DNA of 64,000 bases. Origin: Chamaelirium japonicum (Eukaryota; Streptophyta; Magnoliopsida; Liliales; Melanthiaceae). Within the stretch, counting starts at the first letter, position 1; each line of letters starts with the position of its first letter. This document shows positions 1 through 12,829 of this stretch, piece after piece. The notes under the pieces are model-generated. The model saw only the letters and a program-made list of their open reading frames with translations, ran no database searches and had not been told where the DNA came from. The DNA is taken from assembly GCA_947650365.1 (NCBI GenBank), contig CANTAL010000003.1, forward strand, positions 1,550,001 through 1,614,000. The letters run 5' to 3'. A program made the translations under genes and the position numbers.

Positions 1-1778
1 AATGGATCGTTCGAATGAATTAGAATGGATCGTATAAATGAATTAGAAAGGTTACATTTGTGAGAATGAATTAGATTGGATCGTACGAACGAATTTGAAT
101 GGATCGTATGAACGAATTAGAATGGATCGTACGAACGAATTAGAATGGATCGTACGAATGAATTAGAATGGATCATATGAATGAATTAGAATGGTTACAT
201 TCGTGCGAATGAATTAGAATGGATCGTACGAATGGATTAGAATGGATCGTGCGAATGTATTAGAACGCATTGTACGAATGAGTTAGAATAGAAACATTTG
301 TACGAATGAATTAGAATGGATCGTACGAATGAATTAGAATAGATCATACGAATGAATTAGAATGGATCGAACGAATGAATTAGAATGGATACATTCGAGC
401 GAATGAATGAGAATAGATCGTAGGAATGAATAAGAATGGATCATACGAATGAATTAGAATGGATCGTGCGAATGAATTAGAATGGATTGTACGAATGAAT
501 TAGAATGGATACATTCGAGCGAATGAATTAGAATGGATCGTACGAATGAATTAGAATGGATCATAGGAATGAATTAGAATGGATCGTACGAATGGATTAG
601 AACCATTGTACGAATGAATTAGAATTGATCGTACAAATGATTTAGAATGGATACATTCGTGCGAATGAATTAGAATGGATCGTACGAATGAATTAGAATG
701 GATCGTGCGAATGAATTAGAATGGATAGTGCGAATGAATTAGAAGGGATCGTACGAATGAATTAGAATAGATCCATCGAATGAGTTAGAATGGATCATAC
801 GAATGAATTAGAATGGATCGTACGAACGAATTAGAATGAATCGTACGATCCTTTCTAATTCATTCATCCGATCCATTCTAATTTATTCGCACGAATGTAT
901 CCATTCTAATTCATTCGTACAATCCATTCTAATTCATATGCACGATCCATTCTAATTCATTCATATGATCCATTCTAATTCATTCCTACGATCTATTCTA
1001 GTTCATTCCCTCGAATGTATCCATTCTAATTCATTCGTTCGATCCATTCTAATCCATTTGTACGATCCATTCTAATTCATTCCTATGATCCATTCTAATT
1101 CATTCGTACGATCCATTCTAATTTATTCGCTCGAATGTATCCATTCTAATTCATTCGTACGATCCATTCTAATTCATTCGTACGATCCATTCAAATCCAT
1201 TCGTACGATCCATTCTAATTCATTCGTACAATACGTTCTAATCCATTCGTACGATCCATTCTAATCCATTCGTACGATCCATTCTAATTCATTCGAACGA
1301 ATGTAACCATTCTAATTTATTCGTACGATCCATTCTAATTCATTCCTACGATCCATTCTAATTCATTCGCACGAATGTATCCATTCTAATTCATTTACAC
1401 GATCCATTCTAATTCATTCCTATGATCCATTCTAATTTATTCGTACGATCTATTCTAATTCATTCGCACGAATGTAACCATTCTAATTCATTCGTATGAT
1501 CCATTATATTTCATTCCTACGATCCATTCTAATTCATTCGCACGAATGTATCCATTCTAATTCATTTGCACGATCCATTATAATTCATTCCTATGATCCA
1601 TACTAATTCATTCGTACAATCCATTCTAATTCATTCGCTCGAATGTATCCATTCTAATTCATTCGTACGATCCATTCTAATCCATTCGTACGATCCATTC
1701 TAATTCATTCGTACGATCCATTTTAATCCATTCGTACGATCCATTCTAATTCATTCCAATGATCCATTCTAATTCATT

Positions 1779-1903
1779 CGCACGAATGTATCCATTCTAA
1801 TTCATTTGCACGATCCATTCTAATTCATTCCTATGATCCATTCTAATTCATTCGTATGATCCATTCTAATTCATTCGCTCGAATGTATCCATTCTAATTC
1901 TTT
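1779..1903 (+). repeat. 125-bp composite module, strand B
   Basis: Five units in fixed order: 28-mer starting CGCACGAATG, then 23-mers with linkers TTGCACGATC, CCTATGATC and CGTATGATC, then a 28-mer starting CGCTCGAATG. The two 28-mers start 97 bp apart. Confidence 0.8.
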
Positions 1904-2036
1904 CGTACGATCCATTCTAATTTATTCGTGCAAATAAATTAGAATGGATCTTACAAATGAATTAGAATGGATCGTGCGAATCAATTAGAATGGATCATAC
2001 GAATGGATTAGAATGGATCGTACGAATGAATTTGAA

Positions 2037-2154
2037 TGGATCATACAAATGAATTAGAAAGGTTACATTCGTGAGAATGAGTTAGAATGGATCGTACGAT
2101 CCATTCTAATTCATTCTCACGAATGTAACCTTTCTAATTCATTTGTATGATCCA
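2037..2154. repeat. 118-bp near-perfect palindrome at a strand switch
   Basis: The centre is CGTACG at 2093-2098. I paired the arms base by base: they match from 2037 to 2154 with one mismatch (2081 against 2110). Both arms carry the same run of variants: the GTTACATTCGTGAG 28-mer and the GATCATACAAATG unit. They are therefore copies of one stretch, not just two stretches of the same satellite. Beyond 2154 the right arm has lost about 10 bp. Confidence 0.9.
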
Positions 2155-3920
2155 GTCGTACGATCCATTGTGATTCATTCGTACGATCTATTCTAATTCA
2201 TTCTCACGAATGTAACCTTTCTAATTTTTTATATGATCCATTCTAATTTATTCGCACGATCCATTCTAATTCATTCGTACGATCCATTCTAATTCATTCG
2301 CACGATCCATTAATTAGAATGGATCGTACGAATGAATTAGAATGGATCGTACGAATGAATTAGAATGGTTATATTCGTGCGAATGGATTAGAATGGATCC
2401 TATGAACGAATTAGAATGGATCATACGAATGAATTAGAATGGATCGTACGAATAAATTAGAATGGATCAAATGAATGAATTAGAATGGTTACATTCGTGC
2501 GAATGAATTAGAATAGATCGTACGAATGGATTAGAATGGATCGTACGAATGGATTAGAATGGATCGTACGAATGAATTAGAATGGATCATATAAATGAAT
2601 TAGAAAGGTTCCATTCGTGAGAATGAATTAGAATGGATCGTACGAATGAATTAGAATGGATCATGCGAATGAATTTGAATGGATCTTACGAATGAATTAG
2701 AATGGATCGAACGAATGAATTAGAATGGATACATTCGAGCGAATGAATTAGAATAGATCGTAGGAATGAATTAGAATAGATCATACGAATGTATTAGAAT
2801 GGATCCTGCGAATGAATTAGAATGGATTGTACGAATGAATTAGAATGGATACATTCATGCAAGAATGAATCGTACGATCCATTCTAATTCATTTGTCTGA
2901 TCCATTCTAATTCATTCGCACGAATATATCCATTCTAATTCATTCGTACGATCCTTTCTAATTCATTCGTATGATCCATTCTAATTCATTCTCACGAATG
3001 TAACCTTTCTAATTCATTTGTACGATCCATTCTAATTAGAAAGGTTACATTCGAGCGAATGAATTAGAATAGATCGTAGGAATGAATTAGAATGGATCAT
3101 ACGAATTAATTAGAATGGATCGTGTGAATGAATTAGAATGAATCGTACGAATGCATTAGAATGGATCGTACGAATGAATTAGAATGAATTGTACGAACGA
3201 TTTAGAATGGATCGTACAAACGAATTAGAATGGATCGTATGAATGAATTAGAATGGATCGTACGAATGAATTAGAATGGATACATTCGAGCGAATGAATT
3301 AGAATGGATCGTACAAATGAATTAGAATGGATCGTACGAATGAATTAGAATGGATACATACAAATGAATTAGAATGGATCGTACGAATGAATTAGAATGG
3401 ATCACACGAATGGATTAGAATGGATATATTCGAGCGAATAAATTAGAATAGATCGTAGGAATGAATTAGAATAGATCATACGAATGAATTAGAATGGATC
3501 GTGCGAATGAATTAGAATGGATTGTACGAATGAATTAAAATTGATACATTCGAGCGAATGAATTAGAATAGATCGTAGAAATGAATTAGAATGGTTCATA
3601 CGAATGAATTAGAACAGATCGTGTGAATCAATTAGAATGGATTGTACGAATGAACTAGAATGGATACATTCGTGTGAATGAATAAGAATGGATCGTACGA
3701 ATGAATTAGAATTGATCGTGCGAATGAATTAGAATGGATACATTCTTGCGTACGAGTGAATTTGAATGGATCATAGGAATGAATTAGAATGGATTGTGTA
3801 AATGAATTAGAATGGATACATTCGTGCGAATGAATTAGAATGGATCGAAGGAATGAATTAGAATGGATCGTACGAATGAATTAAAATTAATACATTCGTG
3901 CGAATGAATTAGAATGGATC

Positions 3921-4020
3921 GGACGAATGAATTAGAATGGATCGTACGATTCATTCAAATTCATTCGTACGATCCATTCTAATGCATTCGTACGATTCAT
4001 TCTAATTCATTCGCACGATC
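3921..4020. repeat. Switch cassette, copy 1
   Basis: A recurring junction: strand-A GGATCGGACGAATG unit, the switch at GATCGTACGATTC, then strand B with an AATGCATTCGTACGATTC unit and a CGCACGATCC unit. Here the first B unit has TTCAAATTC. Confidence 0.75.
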
Positions 4021-6211
4021 CATTCTAATTCATTCGTACGATCCATTCAAATTCATTCGCATGATCCATTCTAATTCATTCGTACGATCCATTCTAATTC
4101 ATTCGTACGATCCATTCTTATTCATTCCTACGATCCATTCTAATTCATTCGCACGAATGTATCCATTCAAATTCATTTGCACGATCCATTCTAATTCATT
4201 CCTATGATCCATTCTAATTCATTCGTACGATCTATTCTAATTCATTCGCATGATCCATTCTAATTCATTCGTACGATCCATTCTTATTCATTCCTACGAT
4301 CCATTCTAATTCATTCGCACGAATGCATCCATTCTAATTCATTTGTACGATCCATTCTAATTCATTCCTATGATGCATTCTAATTCATTCGTACGATCCA
4401 TTCTAATTCATTCACACGATCTATTCTAATTCATTTGTACGATCCATTCTAATTCATTCCTATGATCCATTCTAATTCATTCGCATGAATATATCCATTC
4501 TAATTCAATTGCACGATCTATTCTAATTCATTCGCACGATCCATTCTAAATCATTCGTATGATCCATTCTAATTCATTCGTACGATCCATTCTAATTCAT
4601 TCGCACGAATGTAACCATTCTAATTCATTCGTACGATCCATTCTAATTCATTCCTACGATCCATTCTAATTCATTCGCACGAATGTAACCATTCTAATTC
4701 ATTCGTACGATCGATTCTAATTCATTCCTATGATCCATTCTAATTTATTCGCACGAACGTATCCATTCTCATTCATTCGCACGATCCATTCTAATTCATT
4801 TGCACGATTCATTCTAATTCATTCGCACGATCTATTCTAATTCATTCCTACGATCCATTCTAATTCATTCGCACAAATGTATCCATTCTAATTCATTCGT
4901 ACAATCCATTCTAATTCATTCGCATGATCCATTCTAATTTATTCATACGATCCATTCTTATTCATTCATACGATCCATTCTAATTCATTTATATGATCCA
5001 TTCAAATTCATTCGCATGATCCATTCTAATTCATTCGTACGATCCATTCTAATTCATTTGCACAAATGTATCCATTCAAATTCATTCGTACGATCCATTC
5101 TAATTAATTCGCACAATCCATTCTAATTCAGTCGTATGAATTTATCTATTTTAATTCATTCGTACGATCCATTCTAATTCATTCGTACGATCTAATTAAT
5201 TTGTACGATCCATTCTAATTCATTCGTACGATCCATTCTAATTCATTCGTACGATCCATTCTAATTCATTCGCACGATCCATTCTAATTCTTTCGCACGA
5301 TCCATTCTAATTCATTCGCACGAATGTATCCATTCTAGTTCATTCGTACGCTCCATTCTAATTCATTCGTACGCTCCATTCTAATCCATTCGTACGATCC
5401 ATTCTAATTCATTCGAACGATCCATTCTAATCCATTCGTACGATCCATTCTAATTCATTCCTATGAACCATTCTAATTCTTTCGTACGATCCATTCTAAT
5501 TCATTCATACGATACATTCTAATTCATTCCTACGATCTATTCTAATTCATTCGCACGAAGGTATCTATTCTAATTCATTTGCACGATCCATTCTAATTCA
5601 TTCATATGATCTATTCTAATTCATTCGTATGATCTATTCTAAATCATTCGCACAAATGTATCCATTCTAATTCATTCGTTCGATCCATTCTAATTCATTC
5701 GCATAAATATATACATTCTAATTCATTCATACGATCTATTCTAATTCATTCGCACGATCCTTTCTAATTCATTCGCACAAATGTATCCATTCTAATTCAT
5801 TCGTACAATCCATTCTAATTCATTCGCATGATCCATTCTAATTCATTCGTACGATCCATTCTAATCCATTCGTACGATCCATTCTAATTCATTCGTATGA
5901 TCCATTCTAATTCATTCTCACAAATGTAACCTTTCTAATTCATTTGTACGATCTATTCTAATTCATTCGTACGATCCATTCTAATCCATTCGTACGATCC
6001 ATTTTAATTCATTCGCACTAATGTAACCATTCTAATTCATTCATACGATCCATTCTAATTCATTCCTACGATCCATTCTAATTCATTCGCACGAACGTAT
6101 CCATTCTAATTCATTCGTACGATCCATTCTAATTCATTCGCTCGAATGTATCCATTCTAATTCATTCGTACGATCCATTCTAATTCGTTCGTACAATCCA
6201 TTCTAATTCGT

Positions 6212-6342
6212 TCGTACGATCGATTTTGAATGGATCGTATGAACGAATTAGAAATGTTACATTCGTGAGAATGAATTAGAATGGATACATTTGTGCGAAT
6301 GAATTAGAATAGATTAGAATGGATCGTACGAATGGATTAGAA
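6212..6342 (-). repeat. Inverted island, H1
   Basis: About 110 bp of strand A (6233-6342) sits inside strand B. Its left join has 21-bp arms, TTCTAATTCGTTCGTACGATC against its complement with one mismatch, around an 11-bp loop. Its right join, GAATGGATT-AG-AATCCATTC, has 9-bp arms. Confidence 0.85.
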
Positions 6343-7841
6343 TCCATTCTAATTCATTTGTATGATCCATTCTAATTCATCGCACGATCCATTCTAATTA
6401 ATTCTCACGAATGTAACCTTTCTAATTCATTTGTATGATCCATTCTAATTCATTCGCACGATCAATTCAAATTCATTCGTACGATCTATTCTAATTCATT
6501 CGCTCGAATGTATCCATTCTAATTCATTCGTACGATCCATTCTAATTCGTTCATACGATCCATTCTAATTCGTTCACACGATCCATTCTAATTCATTCGT
6601 ACGATCTATTCTAATTCATTCGCATGATCCATTCTAATTCATTCGTACGATCCATTCTAATTCATTCGTACAATCCATTCAAATTCATTCGTACGATGCA
6701 ATCTAATTTATTCGCACAAATGTATCTATTCTAATTCATTCGTACAATGCGTTCTAATCCATTCGTACGATCCATTCTAATCCATTCGTACGATCCATTC
6801 TAATTCATTCGTACGATCCATTCTAATTCATTCATACGATCCATTATAATTCATTCGCATGATCCATTCTAATTCATTCGTACGATCCATTCTAATTCAT
6901 TCGTACAATCCATTCAAATTCATTCGTACGATGCAATCTAATTCATTCGCACAAATGTATCTATTCTAATTAATTCGTACAATGCGTTCTAATCCATTCG
7001 TACGATCCATTCTAATCCATTCGTACGATCCATTCTAATCCATTCGTACGATCCATTCTAATTCATTCGTACGATCCATTCTAATTCATTCGTACGATCC
7101 ATTCTAATTCATTTGCATGAATGTATCCATTCTAACTTATTCGTACGATCCAGTCTAATTCATTCGTACGATCCATTCTGATTCACTCGCACAAATATAT
7201 CCATTCTAATTCATTCGTACGATCCATTCTAATGAATTGTACGATCCATTCTAATTCATTCTCACAAATGTAACCTTTCTAATTCATTCGTACGATCCAT
7301 TCTAATTCATTCGTACGATCCATTCTAATTCATTCGCTCGAATGTATCCATTCTAATTCATTCGTATGATCCATTCTAATTCATTCGCACGAATGTAACC
7401 ATTCTAATTCATTCATACGATCCATTCTAATTCATTCCTACAAACCATTCTAATTCATTCGCACGAATGTATCCATTCTAATTCATTTGCACGATCCATT
7501 CTAATTCATTCGTACGATCCATTGTAATTCATTCCTACGATATATTTTAATTCATTCGCTCGAATGTATCCATTCTAATTCATTCATTCGCACGATCCAT
7601 TCTAATTCATTCGTACGATCCATTCTTATTCATTCATACGAACCATTCTAATTCATTCGTACGATCCATTCTAATTCATTTGTACGATCCATTCTAATTC
7701 ATTCGTATGATCCATTCTAACTCATTCGGTGGATCCATTCTAATTCATTCGTACGATCCATTCTAATTCATTCGCACGATCCTTTCTACTTTATTCGTAC
7801 GATCCATTCTAATTCATTCCTATGATCCATTCTAATTCATT

Positions 7842-7966
7842 CGCACGAATGTATCCATTCTAATTCATTTGCACGATCAATTCTAATTCATTCCTATGAT
7901 CCATTCTAATTCATTTGTACGATCCATTCTAATTCATTCGCTCGAATATATCCATTTCAATTCATT
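7842..7966 (+). repeat. 125-bp composite module, strand B (H1)
   Basis: Same order and 97-bp spacing. The fourth linker is TTGTACG and the second unit has GATCAATTC. Confidence 0.8.
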
Positions 7967-8179
7967 CGTACGATCCATTCTAATTCATTCGTACGATCCG
8001 TTCTAATTCATTCGTATGATCCATTCTAATCCTTTCGTACGATCCATTCTAATTCATTCGCACGATCTATTCTAATTCATTCGTACAATCCATTCTAATT
8101 CATTCGCGCTGTCCATTCTAATTCATTCGTATGATCCATTCTAATTCATTATAATTCATTCATACGATCTATTCTAATC

Positions 8180-8239
8180 CATTCGTACGATCCATTCTAA
8201 TTCATTCGTACAAATGAATTAGAATGGATCGTACGAATG
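8180..8239. repeat. Inverted repeat with 27-bp arms at a B-to-A switch
   Basis: Arms 8180-8206 and 8213-8239 are perfect reverse complements around CGTACA (8207-8212). Pairing continues further out with scattered mismatches. The same join recurs in H2 to H4 near 13016, 17155 and 21203. Confidence 0.88.
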
Positions 8240-9080
8240 AATTAGAATGGATAGTGCGAATGAATTATAATGGATCGTACGAATGAATGAGAATGGATTG
8301 TACGAAGGAATTAGAATATATCGTGCGAATGAATTAGAATGGATCGTACGAATGAATTAGAATGGATCGTACGAATGAATTAGAATGGATCATACGAATG
8401 AATTAGAATGGATCGTACGAATGGATTAGAATGGATCGTAGGAATGAATTAGAATGGATCATACGAATGAATTAGAATGGATCGTACGAATGAATTAGAA
8501 TGGATACATACAAATGAATTAGAATGGATAATGAATTAGAATGGATCGTATGAATGAATTAGAATGGATCACACGAATGGATTAGAATGGATACATTAGA
8601 GCGAATAAATTAGAATAGATTGTAGGAATGAATTAGAATGGATCATACGAATGAATTAGAATGGATCGTGCGAATGAATTAGAATGGATTGTACGAATGA
8701 ATTAGAATTGATACATTCGAGCGAATGAATTAGAATAGATCGTAGGAATGAATTAGAATGGATCATACGAATGAATTAGAACAGATCGTGTGAATCAATT
8801 AGAACTGATTGTACGAATGAACTAGAATGGATACATTCCTGTGAATGAATAAGAATGGATCGTACGACTGAATTAGAATTGATCGTGCGAATGAATTAGA
8901 ATGGATACATTCTTGCGTACGAGTGAATTAGAATGGATCATAGGAATGAATTAGAATGGACTGTGTAAATGAATTAGAATGGATACATTCGTGCGAATGA
9001 ATTAGAATGGATCGAAGGAATGAATTAGAATGGATCGTACGAATGAATTAAAATGAATACATTCGTGCGAATGAATTAGA

Positions 9081-9187
9081 ATGGATCAGACGAATGAATT
9101 AGAATGGATCGTACGATTCATTCAAATTCATTCGTACGATCCATTCTAATGCATTCGTACGATTCATTCTAATTCATTCGCACGATC
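9081..9187. repeat. Switch cassette, copy 2
   Basis: H2 counterpart of copy 1. The A unit reads GATCAGACG. Confidence 0.75.
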
Positions 9188-11390
9188 CATTCTAATTCAT
9201 TCGTACGATCCATTCAAATTCATTCGCATGATCCAATCTAATTCATTCGTACTATCCATTCTAATTCATTCGTACGATCCATTCTTATTCATTCCTACGA
9301 TCCATTCTAATTCATTCGCACGAATGTATCCATTCAAATTCATTTGCACGATCCATTCTAATTCATTCCTATGATCCATTCTAATTCATTCGTACGATCC
9401 ATTCTAATTCATTCGCACGATCCATTCTAATTCATTCGTACGATCCATTCTTATTCATTCCTAGGATCCATTCTAATTCATTCGCACGAATGTATCCATT
9501 CTAATTCATTTGTACGATCCATTCTAATTCATTCCTATGATGCATTCTAATTCATTCGTACGATCCATTCTAATTCATTCACACGATCTATTCTAATTCA
9601 TTCGTACGATCCATTCTAATTCATTCCTACGATCCATTCTAATTCATTCGCACGAGTGTATCCATTCTAATTCAATTGCACGATCTATTCTAATTCATTC
9701 GCACGATCTATCCTAAATCATTCCTATGATCCATTCTAATTCATTCGTACGATCCATTCTAATTCATTCGCACGAATGTAACCATTCTAATTCATTCGTA
9801 CGATCCATTCTAATTCATTCCTACGATCCATTCTAATTCATTCGCACGAATGTAACCATTCTAATTCATTCGTACGATCGATTCTAATTCATTCCTATGA
9901 TCCATTCTAATTTATTCGCACTAACGTATCCATTCTCATTCATTCGCACGATCCATTCTAATTCATTTGCACGATCCATTCTAATTCATTCGCACGATCT
10001 TTTCTAATTCATTCCTACGATCCATTCTAATTCATTCGCACAAATGTATCCATTCTAATTCATTCGTACAATCCATTCTAATTCATTCGCATGATCCATT
10101 CTAATTCATTCGTACGATCCATTCTTATTCATTCATACGATCCATTCTAATTCATTCATACGATCCATTCAAATTCATTCGCATGATCCATTCTAATTCA
10201 TTCGTACGATCCATTCTAATTCATTTGCACAAATGTATCCATTAAAATTCATTCGTACGATCTATTCTAATTAATTCGCACGATCCATTCTAATTCAGTC
10301 GTATGAATGTATCCATTTTAATTCATTCGTACGATCCATTCTAATTCATTCGTACGATCTAATTCATTTGTACGATCCATTCTAATTCATTCGCACGATC
10401 CATTCTAATTCATTCGTACGATCCATTCTAATTCATTGGCACGATCCATTCTAATTCTTTCGCACGATCCATTCTAATTCATTCGCACGAATATATCCAT
10501 TCTAGTTCATTTGTACGCTCCATTCTAATTCATTCGTACGCTCCATTCTAATCCATTCGTACGATCCATTCTAATTCATTCGAACGATCCATTCTAATCC
10601 ATTCGTACGATCCATTCTAATTCATTCCTATGAACCATTCTAATTCTTTCATACGATCCATTCTAATTCATTCATACGATATATTCTAATTCATTCCTAC
10701 GATCCATTCTAATTCATTCGCACGAATGTATCCATTCTAATTCATTTGCACGATCCATTCTAATTCATTCATATGATCTATTCTAATTCATTCGTATGAT
10801 CTATTCTAATTCATTCGCACAAATGTGTCCATTCTAATTCATTCGTTCGATCCATTCTAATTCATTCGCATAAATATATCCATTCTAATTCATTTATACG
10901 ATCTATTCTAATTCATTCGCACGATCCATTCTAATTCATTCGCACAAATGTATCCATTCTAATTCATTCGTACAATCCTTTCTAATTCATTCGCATGATC
11001 CATTCTAATTCATTCGTACGATCCATTCTAATCCATTCGTACGATCCATTCTGATTCATTCGTATGATCCATTCTAATTCATTCTCACAAATGTAACCAT
11101 TCTAATTCATTTGTATGATCCATTCTAATTCATTCGTACGATCCATTCTAATCCATTCGTACGATCCATTCTAATTCATTCGCACGAATGTAACCATTCT
11201 AATTCATTCATACGATCCATTCTAATTCATTCCTACGATCCATTCTAATTCATTCGCACGAACGTATCCATTCTAATTCATTCGTACGATCCATTCTAAT
11301 TCATTCGCTCGAATGTATCCATTCTAATTCATTCGTACGATCCATTCTAATTCGTTCGTACGATCCATTCTAATTCGTTCGTACGATCGA

Positions 11391-11510
11391 TTTTGAATGG
11401 ATCGTATGAACGAATTAGAAAGGTTACATTCGTGAGAATGAATTAGAATGGATACATTTGTGCGAATGAATTAGAATAGATTAGAATGGATCGTACGAAT
11501 GGATTAGAAT
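11391..11510 (-). repeat. Inverted island, H2
   Basis: Same joins as in H1; GTTACATTCGTGAG units lie inside. Confidence 0.85.
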
Positions 11511-12704
11511 CCATTCTAATTCATTTGTATGATCCATTCTAATTCATCGCACGATCCATTCTAATTAATTCTCACGAATATAACCTTTCTAATTCATTTG
11601 TATGATCCATTCTAATTCATTCGCACGATCAATTCAAATTCATTCGTACGATCTATTCTAATTCATTCGCTCGAATGTATCCATTCTAATTCATTCGTAC
11701 GATCTATTCTAATTCGTTCATACGATCCATTCTAATTCGTTCACACGATCCATTCTAATTCATTCGTACTATCTATTCTAATTCATTCGCATGATCCATT
11801 CTAATTCATTCGTACGATCCATTCTAATTCATTCGTACAATCCATTCAAATTCATTCGTACGATGCAATCTAATTTATTCGCACAAATGTATCTATTCTA
11901 ATTCATTCGTACAATGCGTTCTAATCCATTCGTACGATCCATTCTAATCCATTCGTACGATCCATTCTAATTCATTCGTACGATCCATTCTAATTCATTT
12001 ACATGAATGTATCTATTCTAACTTATTCGTACAATCCAGTCTAATTCATTCGTACGATCCATTCTGATTCACTCGCACGAATATATCCATTCTAATTCAT
12101 TCGTACGATCCATTCTAATGAATTCTACGATCCATTCTAATGAATTCTTAAAAATGTAACCTTTCTAATTCATTCGTACGATCCATTCTAACTCATTCGC
12201 TCGAATGTATCCATTCTAATTCATTCGTACGATCCATTCTAATTCATTCGCACGAATGTAACCATTCTAATTCATTCATACGATCCATTCTAATTCATTC
12301 CTACGAACCATGCTAATTCATTCGCATGAATGTATCCATTCTAATTCATTTGCACGATCCATTCTAATTCATTCGTACGATCCATTCTAATTCATTCCTA
12401 CGATATATTTTAATTCATTCGCTCGAATGTATCCATTCTAATTCATTCGTTCGCACGATCCATTCTAATTCATTCGTACGATCCATTCTTATTCATTCAT
12501 ACGATCCATTCTAATTCATTCGTACGATCCATTCTAATTCATTCGTACGATCCATTCTAATTCATTCGTATGATCCATTCTAACTCATTCGGTGGATCCA
12601 TTCTAATTCATTCGTACGATCCATTCTAATTCATTCGCACGATCCTTTCTACTTTATTCGTACGATCCATTCTAATTCATTCCTATGATCCATTCTAATT
12701 CATT

Positions 12705-12829
12705 CGCACGAATGTATCCATTCTAATTCATTTGCACGATCCATTCTAATTCATTCCTATGATCCATTCTAATTCATTTGTACGATCCATTCTAATTCAT
12801 TCGCTCGAATGTATCCATTTTAATTCATT
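12705..12829 (+). repeat. 125-bp composite module, strand B (H2)
   Basis: 97-bp spacing kept. The fourth linker is TTGTACG and the last unit ends CCATTTTAATTC. Confidence 0.8.

Larger units (their letters stand above)
1..3350. repeat. Satellite, left region with short alternating blocks
   Basis: Orientation runs A 1-844, B 845-1927, A 1928-2095, B 2096-2311, A 2312-2874, B 2875-3036, then A to the end. The switch at 2095 is the centre of a 118-bp palindrome. The A-to-B switch at 844 sits on CGTACG, but its arms diverge after a few bases, so it is older or was made differently. I found no match of this region to the 4-5 kb higher-order units that follow, apart from the shared 125-bp composite at 1779. 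Confidence 0.9.
3351..8500. repeat. Higher-order repeat copy H1 (about 5.15 kb)
   Basis: This block recurs in the next one: TGGATACATA at 3351 and 8501, CATTCTTGCG at 3741 and 8908, and the CGATTTTGAA junction at 6231 and 11388 keep offsets of 5150-5167 bp. Orientation is A to 3947, B 3948-6232, A island 6233-6342, B 6343-8208, A onward. The left 2.9 kb (3351-6230) is shared only with H2; the right part is shared with all four copies. It holds the landmark CTCATTCGGTGGATC at 7721 and the 125-bp composite at 7842. Confidence 0.85.
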
